Assembly: GCF_000003815.2 (NCBI RefSeq)
Contig: NC_049995.1
Span: forward strand, 16,134,539-16,198,538
DNA length: 64,000 bases
Reading direction: 5' to 3'
DNA from: Branchiostoma floridae
Lineage: Eukaryota; Chordata; Leptocardii; Amphioxiformes; Branchiostomatidae
A model generated the notes under the pieces. The model worked only from the letters and a program-made list of their open reading frames with translations. It had not been told where the DNA came from and searched no databases. This document shows, in pieces, positions 1-11,000 of this stretch. The position numbers were made by a program, and so were the translations under genes. Within the stretch, counting starts at the first letter, position 1; every line of letters starts with the position of its first letter.

Positions 1-600
<600 letters not shown>

Positions 601-1059
601 ATTCCCAGGTTCTCAAACTTGTCCTTATGTGTCATTGGTAAAACCACTGCCTCTACAAGCTGGGGGGAGAAAATAACCACAGACATCAAGAAACCGACAA
701 AGAATTTAAGATATTTCTTGTTAAGGTACAGAGAAAACCTCTTACTGAATGTTTGATTCTGGAAAATCTTTAGGCTTAACTTTAGGCTAAAAATCTAAAT
801 CTGCTTTCAGAACAAGCTACAAAATGGTCATTTCAAGTATTGTATATGCGTACTGCACTCCAAAAGAGTAGGGTCCTAACTTCAGTAAGTTTTTGTCGAA
901 CTGGGGTGTGCTCCCTAAAGAAATTTGTAGCTATCCCACCTGAGTGCTGTAGACAATGTGATGATGTTTATTTTTGCATGTGTGACATCAGTACTAGAGA
1001 ACAGTTAATTTTTCTCATTAAAGAAAATTTGGACGATTTCATACATTACAGATCGATGT

Positions 1060-1156
1060 CAAGGTTCTCCGACGGAATAGCAGAGAAGGGAGTGTATATA
1101 GTGTATAATAAAAGTCGGAGCGAACTGCTAGTACTGGCCAGATGGTACCCAGGCTA
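1060..1156. mobile_element. Half of an AGCCTGG-type foldback element in PSMC3 intron 5
   Basis: The segment ends in ATGGTACCCAGGCT and shares GGAGCGAACT and AGCAGA blocks with the right half of the complete foldback element at 24441-24590. No left arm was found, so it looks like a truncated copy. Confidence 0.5.
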
Positions 1157-1435
1157 ACATTAGTTCTAGAGAACAGTTCATTTTTCTTATTAAACAAACA
1201 GCATGTGTTATTAGTGCCCCCTACCTCCTGTATCTGTTTGTCCAGCCCGCCGATGTCGCTGTACTGCTCCGTCGGTCTCTCGTCCACTTCCATCGCCTTC
1301 ACGCGGGAATCGTACTCCACGGGAAGCTTCTCCAGGATCAGGTACGAGTCTTTGTTCACCCCCTGCAAAGGAAAAGGCTTTGTTTAGTTTTATGGTTTTA
1401 CCAGTTCAATGGCAAAGTTTTTGCCATGCAGTCCA

Positions 1436-1797
1436 ACTGAACGTCTTTCTTCTTGCTCACAGGAGGATCAATAGATTTTATTTTTATTTTGATCCTTAAA
1501 AATTTTGATCCTTAAAAATTGCACTGGTGACACCATAAAAATATTCTTTATTTATTTTAATGGTGTCACCAGTGCAATGGTCAAGTGCTTGCCTCTCTGT
1601 CCGTAGGTTGTGAGTTTAATTCCCAGTTGTCAAAGACAAGCAAACAGACACCAAAACTACCCCAAAGCTTCAAGTTCAGAAATATCAGATTACGATAGTT
1701 CTGCTTTCAAGATTTGAGTCATTATTCCAAAATATTACATTTGATCCTTAAAAATCTATTGATCCTCCTGTGAGCAAGAAGAAAGACGTTCAGTTTT
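1436..1797. repeat. Nested inverted repeat (foldback) in PSMC3 intron 4
   Basis: A block containing GACGTTCAG, CAAGAAGAAAG and AGGAGGATCAATAGATTTTT occurs at about 1438-1480 and as its reverse complement at about 1750-1797. Inside, ATTGCACTGGTGACACCAT (about 1517-1536) is the reverse complement of 1559-1580. The whole can fold on itself and resembles a nonautonomous DNA element. About 1660-1755 also has a diverged direct copy at about 2400-2520. Confidence 0.7.
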
Positions 1798-2213
1798 AAG
1801 GTGGACAAGTAAACCACTTATCTATCTAAATCCCAATACAGTGAAGCTATAGAACCTGTTACTAAGTGTTAGGTCATCCTCCTCCTGTTACAAAAGAACC
1901 TTTCTCCCTGCCACAGTACTAGTTAAGTTGTGGAACTGCCTCCCACAGGACATTGTGAACATCAGAGACTTACAGAATTTCAAACATAAAATAAAAGCCA
2001 CCATATCAAATCTCACTCAATGGAAAAATCTTACTTACTTGGCAAGTCTGGTATAGGTCATGCACTTGCTTGATCAGCACTTGCACTTGCCCTAGACAAT
2101 AGGGCTATAGCTAGTGGACTTGTCCAACCCTGCTTAACATAAGTCTGCCCTTGATCTACTAGTAATAGGTAGACTTTAGATTTAGATACGGGCTAGTTAG
2201 ACAGTCTTTATGT

Positions 2214-2300
2214 TTAACCCTAAAACTGCTCCCTTACCACCAGGTCGGCAGGGTTCAGCTGTTCCACGTCCACCAGCCTGATGACTGTTAGGAAGTGAGA
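2214..2300 (-). pseudogene. Duplicate 3' end of PSMC3 exon 4 with its splice donor
   Basis: On the minus strand this reads [18 protein letters not shown] followed by GTAAGGGAGC, nearly identical to the end of the real exon 4 (2553-2723: [18 protein letters not shown]) and its donor and following intron. It lies about 250 bp downstream of the real exon in the transcript. The 5' half of the exon and an acceptor are missing, so it is most likely a nonfunctional partial copy. Confidence 0.85.
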
Positions 2301-2861
2301 TTACCTGTGATAACTTATTTCGAGGCCTTTGACCTAACGTCCTATCAGTGTCCCCGTTGTGCCTGGCATTTGAACATAAGAAAACACGCACACACAGATC
2401 TAGACAAAACTCACATTTCCCCAAAGCTTCAGAAACATATCACATTATGTCTGTTAATTACTTCTGCTTTAAAGATTCAAGTCTTTATTCCAAAAAATTA
2501 CATTTGAGCCCTAACAATCTCTTGCTTTTTAACCCTAAAACTGCTCCCTTACCACCAGGTCAGCAGGGTTGAGCTGTTCCACGTCCACCAGCCCAATGAC
2601 TGGCAGGAAGTAGGTTTGTCTGGTGGAGGTTTTGATGACCGCTGCCTTCCCCTTCCGGGTGGAGTCCAGATCCACGTTGGCTCCGTCTTCTTCGGCTTGA
2701 TCCTGGGGATCCACATCCAGGATCTACGATCCAGATTACAGAAAAACACATCATAAGATCTCAAATCATTGAAATAAATTTTATCAACGATGCTTTAAAA
2801 GCGGACTATGTGAAAGGATCTCAACTGCGCAAATGTTATTTTTTAACAACCATGAAGCAGT

Positions 2862-2983
2862 AGTATCCAGTATATTTCCGAAAATAATTTCATCAGGTTC
2901 GTAGATCATAGGACATAAGTCAGCAGGTGAAATAAACTGGTTGTGTAAAAGAAAACTCTTATGTCCTAGTATCCAGTATATTT
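2862..2983 (-). mobile_element. Short interspersed element with 16-bp target duplication
   Basis: AGTATCCAGTATATTT occurs at 2862-2877 and 2968-2983 and flanks a 90-bp insert. The insert is the reverse complement of parts of the longer element at 18152-18400: it shares the CCGAAAATAATTTCATCAGG end and the AACTGGTTGTGTAAAAGAAA arm. The long perfect direct repeats suggest target-primed (LINE-assisted) or similar insertion. It sits in PSMC3 intron 3. Confidence 0.8.
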
Positions 2984-3943
2984 TGATTACTAGTATACTG
3001 CTGCTGGGATCCCTGACACCAGGGGTAGGCATCGGTCAGCTACAGTAGTATTCACAACGCGCTTCCACGCGGCTCTGTCCAGCGGGTTCACCCGTTAGAC
3101 CGCACACTCTGATGTCAGGCTTTTAGCTAGGATTTTATAATAGGGAGTCCAAACTTATTGGTGAGTCGCGGTAAGTGACTATTGTAGGAGGATCTGGGGG
3201 CATCCAGCTTCTATGGTGCAGAGTTTTTGATGGTTTTAAGCAAAAATAGTGCATTCTAAGGTATCCCAAGAGGCAAAAATACTGTTACAGATGTCACAGT
3301 AGAAGACTGTGACCACAGATGACCTGGTAGCATCCCTGGTCAATCAGAATTTCATGCTTGTCAGATGATTTTCTCCCCAATACAGGGCGTCCAGAGGCAT
3401 CAAATTTCTTGTTATTCTAAGAAAAGTGTGTCCAGATGACGCATGTCTGGCTAAAAGCCTGTCTGATGTAGTAGGACTGATTTAATTCATGTGACAGCCT
3501 ACCTACCTACCTAGTCCCTTGACCTCCAGGTCGTTGGGGGGACAAGGTAGCCATGAAGATGGTTGTGTGACAGCAATAGTGTGTAAATGTCCTAACAAGC
3601 AAACTTTCATTCCAGGATGGAGGGACAGGTCCTGGAGACTGTCTTGGTTTTGACAGAGATGGGTTGAGCACTGGGATCAGTCTATAGCACAGGTAGCATA
3701 TTTTGTTCAGATCCTTGTTTTCAGGCACGTACCTCTATAACGTTGGACACCAGGTAAGGCAGTGTCTTGTTGACCTTGATCTTCTCTGTGTTCTCCTTGA
3801 TTTTCTCCCTCTGCGCCTGGAGCTCGTGGGAGATCCGCATTGTCTCGCTCTTCATAATCTGTGCACAGAAAAAAACGGAGTAAGACGTTACTAATTACAA
3901 TTTTTTTCTAAAGTGGAGATGCAACTCCATGCCCTGACTACTG

Positions 3944-4322
3944 TAGTGACCTCTTAGCCTGGAATCCAGCCGTGTTGTGCTCTGGTCGCTCTGCTTCCTG
4001 CCAACACGTCTGGCCTTCGTTACAATTGGAACGATCGGCCCTTACGTCACTAATGAAGAAAAGTTCGCGGGAAAGATAGAAGTAGTGTTCCCTTTTATTA
4101 CAAACTGTAAACATGATTTTGTGTGTTCGATTTCAATGGTAAGCCTTCCCGCGAAAGGGGCTTGGAGCTAACAGCCAGCCAGAAATCTCGCAGATAAACT
4201 CTGCGAATATTCAAATGCCGATCGTTCGAATGCTAACGAAGGCCAGTCGTATTGGCAGGAAGCGTACGTGAGGAAAGCGACCAAAGCACGATACGGCTGG
4301 ATTCCAGGCTAGTGACCTCTTA
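3944..4322. mobile_element. Foldback element (353 bp) with 13-bp target-site duplication
   Basis: TAGTGACCTCTTA is present at 3944-3956 and 4310-4322. The 353 bp between begin GCCTGGAATCCAGCCGT and end with the reverse complement. Imperfect inverted arms extend about 65-75 bp (CTTCCTGCCAA, CTGGCCTTCGTTA and their complements). There is no open reading frame, so it is nonautonomous. It lies in PSMC3 intron 2. A 13-bp duplication is longer than usual for the common cut-and-paste DNA transposon superfamilies. Confidence 0.85.
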
Positions 4323-5495
4323 CCCTGGGGAGCAGATCCTCTGAAGCTTTAACTTTCAATTCTACAAAACTCCACACCATGGAACAGGGAAACTCCCGTC
4401 CACACCATCTCCAACATTTGGTTTCTGTGCTCCCTCCCTATGCTCCCCCCGCAATTTTTTTCCTAGAAAAACCTAAGAACACTTTCTTTCAAGAATACCA
4501 GTTTAAGTTTTGGGCTTATTTATCTTGGTTTATTTCTTATTGTTACCTTTACAGAAGGGAACATATTGTTTTTGCTTTGTTTCTTCTTCTTTTCCGCACA
4601 AATAAGGTCAACGACCTGGACCAGATGGCTGTCACCATGGTAACTGGTAAAGCAGCAGGCACCATGTGGTGTTCAGTTACATAATGTAGCAAATGTCAGA
4701 TCTAGAGGGGCTCGGGTCACTACATTTAGAAATGTGTTCAAATAAGAATGAACAAAACAGTTGCCAGTGTTAGACTACAACATGTGAAGGTAACATTCTG
4801 TATTTGCTTGCAAATATTACCTTTCTAGTATAATCTAAATTTGTTATTACCCTCCCATCTTTTCTATTGCTTACCCCTCTTTCTACCTGCCTGGACAGTT
4901 TCTTGCATGGCAGTTTTAGCTGTGAGTTAAAAACAAAAGCATTTCTGTACCTTTATCTCATTATCCAGCAGCCGAGTTCTGCTGATGATCTCATCTGTGG
5001 ACATCCGCATCACTTCTTCTCCAAGCGCCTCCTAGGGGGAGAGAGAAGAATTACAGGTCAGTACAAATAAAGTCTTTTTGTCCTGTTTTTCATTTGTTGC
5101 CCATGATCATCATGATGATTATGTCATAGTACACAAGGTTTGTTTGTGTGATTTGTTTGAACCTTTGTTTATTCATGAGAAGCTCAAATCGGCCAGCAGG
5201 CCGCTTTTCATTGAGGTCATGAGGGAGGTAAAGGTCATATAAAATATAATACAGATACAGATTACATTGAGTACGATTAGATTCATCAACCTATATCACT
5301 ACACAAACATGGTACAAAACATATAGTGGTGCAGATGGCTCAGTGTTCATAGTCCGTGTCCGTTCGTTTTGGTCAATTACTTTTACTTCAAGAGTCTCTT
5401 AAAGCTGGTCAGATTTGGAGCCGTACGTGTGTCTGGTGGTAGGTTGTTCCAGACATTGGGTCCACGGTTCCCAGACAGTAACTGAGTAAGTTTTG

Positions 5496-5640
5496 ATCAT
5501 TGATTCATTCACACCGGGAGAGACCCTGACTCTTTTCAATTACTGTGGTGGGTTCTTTTAACTTAAGTTTTATGTGCTCGAGGTGTGGCTCTCCTCCAAC
5601 ATGGGACACTCCATTTAAGGTTCCATCCTTGAGACCCTAC
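5496..5640. repeat. Dispersed repeat copy (TCACACCGGGA family)
   Basis: The stretch with TCACACCGGGA, GTGGTGGGTTCTTT and GTGCTCGAGGTGTGG has relatives at about 15290-15410 and 25675-25800, upstream of SDR2 and SDR3. The order of blocks is the same in all three. No coding potential is visible; class unknown. Confidence 0.65.
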
Positions 5641-7228
5641 CTTATTTACACCAAGCAATGCCACACATATATAAATACACAACTACACAGTACATGCACA
5701 TATTAATCGTCATATTTTGTTCCCTTAGTCTGTCCATGAAAATTTTACAATAATGACAAAATATTTGTTTTTGTAGTAACGTAAACCAAATGCAATATTT
5801 CAACATTGTGTAAATTGAAAACTTCTTTGTTGGCAAGACATGTGAAAAAAATGTTATTGTATACTTTGTCTAACTCTAAGATTAAGAAGTACACAAATTG
5901 TGTATACATAAAATACGGACACTAAAAACAAAAGACTACCGAAGTATTCAGCCTATAAATATATTTTTGCTTTTACAAATTTCCCTTCTTTAGGACAAAA
6001 GTGCCCCCCTCCCCCATGGTTCTAACAACAAAAACATGCATGTTCATGGTTCCCATGTCACATAATACGGTCTTAATTTTGTACTTAATGATTTGATAAT
6101 TGAAAAATCAGATAAATAGAAATGCAGCAATAGAAATATTTACAAGAATAGACGTTTCGACAGCAAAGACTTCTAACGGACGAAAACGTTATAACTTTTT
6201 TTATGGACCTTTCAGGTTTTCTGAATGGGTGATGACCACGAGTGTGCCAAAATCGGTAACTTTGACCGACGATTTCTTCATTATTTCTCACTGTTTATCC
6301 CAACCTTTTCCCTGCTATTCTTGCTCATACTATAAAAAACGATATGATGAAGTATTTAGAGGCAGTTATGGCAGAATAAAGCAGTTTTTCTCACATCTCC
6401 GTCGTCCCAGATCGCCTTGTCATCCAACGAAGAAGCCGCCATCTTGCTTGTTTGAAATCACGTGATCAAATCACTTGCACAGTGCACGAGCGCCGTCTGG
6501 CGATTTCTATTCAAACTGCATCAAAAAATTTTGTTGACCACGCACGAGCGTTCTCTAGCGATTTAGATGGAACGTGCATGTTGAAAGGTTTGCAGGTGTT
6601 GCCGGAAGCAGGTGATTCATAATGCTTTCCCTATCGAACGGTAGCGAGTAGAATTGCGTAAGGCAAACGCAATGCGCGTCGCGTTTTATTTTTCTCCCTC
6701 CATCCAACAAACCCAGCATTTTCAAAGAGTGGTTTCTTGTGCTATAACGTTAACGTTAAAATGAAATGATTTTTCGCACGCCGTATAATGGCCCATATAA
6801 TGTTTGTAAAAACATGATCGACCGAGGAAATGGCATTGACTCATTCATTGAAAGAAACAAACACTTTCAAATGTATTCTTTCCGAGCTATCGACGTATCC
6901 CAATTTCTGGTGAAGTAAGACCACATCAATTTTATTTTTAGATATTGATATAACGTTACTGTATTTTCTCTAGCTTGAAATTGCAATATAATCGGCCGAT
7001 TTTTATGTTTCAATAGTTTCCTTTCTAATGTTTCTTTTTCGAGATTTAGCTCCCTTGCAGAAACACATAACGTTACGTGTCCCTACGGCACCAGAAATAA
7101 TGCCAGCTCAGCCCCTAGCCGAATGGTTTAGAATTATACTAATTTATAGACCAAATTATCGATCCATATATGGCTGGGAGCGGAACATCCGCAACTAGGC
7201 GCGCTTAACGCCGCCCTGACGTCACTGG

Positions 7229-7300
7229 GACTCCGTGGCGCAACGGTAGCGCGTCTGACTCCAGATCAGAAGGTTGCGTGTTCGAATCACGTCGGGGTCA
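7229..7300 (+). tRNA. tRNA-Trp (anticodon CCA)
   Basis: The 72-nt gene folds as a standard cloverleaf. Acceptor arm GACTCCG pairs with CGGGGTC (one U-G), with discriminator A at 7300. The anticodon stem is TCTGA/TCAGA with loop CTCCAGA. The T arm contains GTTCGAATC. The A box (TGGCGCAACGGTAGC) and B box (GTTCGAATC) for RNA polymerase III are intact. No intron is present. The sequence is close to the usual animal tRNA-Trp. Confidence 0.97.
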
Positions 7301-7560
7301 CATCGTTTTTGTCAGTCCTTTTACAATGGGGACAAGACAAACTGAATTACAACAAGCGAAAGACAACTTGATATTGAACCACCATTTACATTGGGCATTT
7401 TTTTTTCAGATCAAAACGTTGTATGTTGAATCACGCTCTGGTGTCACATCGTTTTTATCATGGGCTGAAAAATAAAATCTATTTGATTTCCAACGTGTGA
7501 AAGTACAACTTGATATTGAACCTCCGCCTACATTTTAATAGTATTTTTTTCTTGCGAAAT
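7291..7560 (+). repeat. Diverged tandem copy of the tRNA-Trp 3' end and downstream flank
   Basis: After the tRNA, the order TCACATCGTTTTTGTCA, then ACAACTTGATATTGAACC, then a T run is repeated about 150 bp further on: GAATCACGCTCTGGTGTCACATCG at about 7428-7450, then ACAACTTGATATTGAACC at about 7504. The second copy keeps only the 3' part of the tRNA (T arm and acceptor), so it cannot make a tRNA. Confidence 0.75.
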
Positions 7561-8063
7561 GAACAATGTAATACATTCACTAATAATTTTTCACAATGTT
7601 CCCTTTGTTGCTGGCGCACTTTGAAGGCGACAGCATTTCATTATTTTCATAATACTCCAAAAATCACAAATGCAACGTACAAGTCTTGCTGTCGGGGCAG
7701 CGGACTACAGGTCATTGACCCCGGTGAACTCTGTAAGAAAAACCGCAGGTAAACGCATCAAATAGATCTTCAGAAATCACTAAGTAGCTCCAAATTAACA
7801 ACATAGTCTGTTTATTATCACATTCTGCTCTGTATATAATTGAAAATAAAACAAGAGAGAGATTTTGTTGTGTACCGTTATATATTTTTTCCTTTCAAAC
7901 CATATCATCAACATCTTTGTTTGTGTTTTGATGCTGTCCGTCCACCTTCAAAGTTCACTGAAAGTTCAAAGGTCCAAACTTCAGGTCCAAGCAAGAAGAC
8001 TCGCGTTAGATTGTGAATAAAAGACATTTCCTGGCTGATTTCCGGCGTGCCTTCTGCCTAAAG

Positions 8064-11000
8064 ATGCCTGATTTGACGGGAAAAGTTGCCATAATCACAG
8101 GTATTTGTGTAGAAGTAAAAGCGAAGCGTTTGATTGTGTGTGTGGTTTCGACGTGGGGAGGGAGGGCGTGGCATACCGTGGCAGTAGAATTAGCAGAGTT
8201 AAAGAAAGTAAAAGAAAGTAAGTTAAAGAAAGTAAAAAATGTAATTCTTAAGGATTGTGCAAGCATTTTCTGTTGGTATTATCAAAATTCTGACAAAAGT
8301 GTCATTGTGTTTTCTCTCCATGTTTGTTTTTCCAGGGAGGTTAAAAAACCTTGGTCTCTCTCCCTTCTCTCTCCCTCCTTGCACTTGTCTTTTTCTATGA
8401 TCCTGTAAAAAAATTCTGTTATTTAGAGAATCATCCTGTCAAGCAACTTCCTTTTTCCACCATAACAGGTGCGAGTTCTGGAATTGAAAAGTTACGTAAA
8501 GTACCTCAAATCGGAATCCAAGAGCACAAAATCAGCAGCATGTCGGGATTCGAAGCTAGGACCTCTGGGTTCTTGGCTAAATGCCCTAACCATTTCACTG
8601 AACTGGCTATTTCAAGGGATTCTTGTGTTCCCGCCCCTACAGGTGCGAGCTCAGGAATCGGGAAGGGGACAGCTGTGGAATTTGCCCAGCTGGGAGCGCA
8701 CCTGGCTCTGACTGGGAGGAACCAGGAAAACCTGCAGGCCACAGCAACGGCCTGTGTGGAGGCAGGAGCTCCGCAAGACAAGGTGTTTGTTTGTTTGTTT
8801 GTTTGTTTTGGTATCATGGGGTTGCTTGTAACATGCGGAAATATCATTAATACAGTTTGTTTGTTTGCAATGCTAATATTTTGAGTTTTTCTGAAAAGAC
8901 TATTGTACAATTTTGCCCAACTGCCCAAAGTACAGGATACAAAGATAAGATATGCATGTAAAAGTATAATAAATCTAGTATAGCATGTGTGTTTGACTAA
9001 ATTTTCTTACTTCTCATTTTCTACCAAGGAACTTCTCAAATCCTTGGTAATGGTGAAAATGTTGATGATATTTTTATGTCATTTGTTTCACATGCGGGGC
9101 TCGAAATACTACCTGCATATGCAGGTTAATGCAGGTAAAATTGGAGCTGTGCAGGTATTTTTGCTAACCTGCACTGGTCCATGTACTGGGTTTTATACAT
9201 AAATGTCCTATGATGTATGTGCATGTGGATTGTTATTAGCTGCATTGACTGTTACCACCTATAAAGTATAAAAGAAAAAATAGCAATGATTCCTGAACAA
9301 TTTTAGTATGATCCATACTTCCTAAATTCAGGTGAGAGTGGTGCAGGTAAAATTTGTCTGGTGCAGGTAATTTTAAATGTTACAGTAAATGTTACCTGCA
9401 CCAGTGCAGGTATGCAGAAAAAGTATTTCAAGCTCTGACATTCCTAAAACCTTTTGAGGAATTGTGTTTTAAGGCCAACTTGGGCAATCATGTAGTAGTA
9501 CTTATAAAGTGTACATCAAAGACTATTTTACTTTTTCTCATCAAAGTTCATTTTTTTCTTCAGATCCTTATTGTAACAGGAGACATCTGTGATGAACAAG
9601 TGCAGAAAAACCTGGTGGAGCAAACTGTGCAGAAGTTTGGCAGGATAGATGTTCTGGTAATGACTTCTTAATGAGTTATTACTCTTTACTCTTTGTTCTC
9701 AGTTTATACCAGAGCTGTCTCCAGCTTTACATAAATTATATATAATTTTCTTTTCTTTTTTCTTTCGCACTCATTGTTTGGGAGCCACAATGTGTTTGAT
9801 TTTTGTTTTTAAATCTGTAATTCTAAGATTACAAAAAAAAAAAAACATTTTCGCCTGTTTTGTGTCATGAAGTTCAGCTATTTTGGAACGAGTGGGTGTA
9901 ATTTTTTGTCCGTTCCAAGAAACAAATTTCTGTCCCAAGATGGAAGAACAGAAAGCCATTGTGGTATCCATAACAAAAGTAACACAAAATTGTTGGTAAT
10001 AAACACTTTTGGTTTCCTATACTTGATAAATGTTGCTTGCTTAAAGCTGTTTTCTTTTGTACTTAATTACTTATTATATGTACTAGGTGAATAGTGCAGG
10101 CGTTATCCTAAAAGGAACCATAGAGACAACAGACATGTCGGAGTATGATCGTATGATGGACATCAACGCTCGCTGTGTGGTGGCTCTGACTCAGTTGTGT
10201 GTGCCCCATCTTACAGTCACCAAAGGTAAGGCAGGACTCGAATACTTTTTCCTGCATACCTGTACTGGTGCAGGTAACATTGAAAATTACCTGTATCAGA
10301 CAAATTTTACCTGTACCAGACAAATTTTTTACCTGCACCACTCTGAATTTAGGAAGTATGGATCATACTGAAACTTCAAAAACTATTGCTATTTTTCCTT
10401 TAATTTATACTTTATAAGTGGTAACAGTCAATGCTGTTGATACTAATAAAAATCCATATACACCTACATTATAGGACATTTATGTACATGGACCAGTTCA
10501 GGTTAGGTGCAGGTAGACATCAGAAATACCTGCACAGATCCAATTTTACCTGCACTAACCTGCATATGCAGGTAATATTTCGACCCCTGTAATGTTATGA
10601 GACATCATATCATATATTAGTTATCATTACATATATTTGAACCTTGAACCTTGAACGTGGACATCAGGGATGTCATCATATATTTATACAAGCTAAAAGC
10701 CAAAGGTTAAAAGGCAAGTCCCATAGCCTTTGTGGCCATAAGAGTAGTGTTGTTTCATTTTTTTTAACGATTTTGCTCAGTGCAAGGCCATTGACCACTT
10801 CTTAGGGCACTGACGTATGCTCACTGTGGCAACAATTGTTCTTCCCAAGGCAGAAAAATTGAGCTTCAATTGACTCAATAGATAAAACAAGGTTTACAAA
10901 GGTGGCTTGGGTTACGTTGTTGTCCACTGTATGTAGGCATGGTATTGGATGTTGAGAAGATGTCTGTATAACTGCAATGACTTGATTTCTTTATCCCAGG

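Larger units (their letters stand above)
6443..8063. promoter_or_regulatory. Divergent intergenic region between PSMC3 and SDR1
   Basis: PSMC3 starts leftward at 6442 and SDR1 starts rightward at 8064, so both promoters should lie in this 1.6 kb. CpG-containing, GC-richer sequence sits at about 6470-6700 next to the PSMC3 start. No TATA box could be assigned with confidence. The region also contains the tRNA-Trp gene and its duplicated 3' flank. Confidence 0.5.

Noticed and set aside
8506-8928. 140-codon minus-strand frame
   Set aside because: It is antisense to SDR1 exon 2 and flanking intron.
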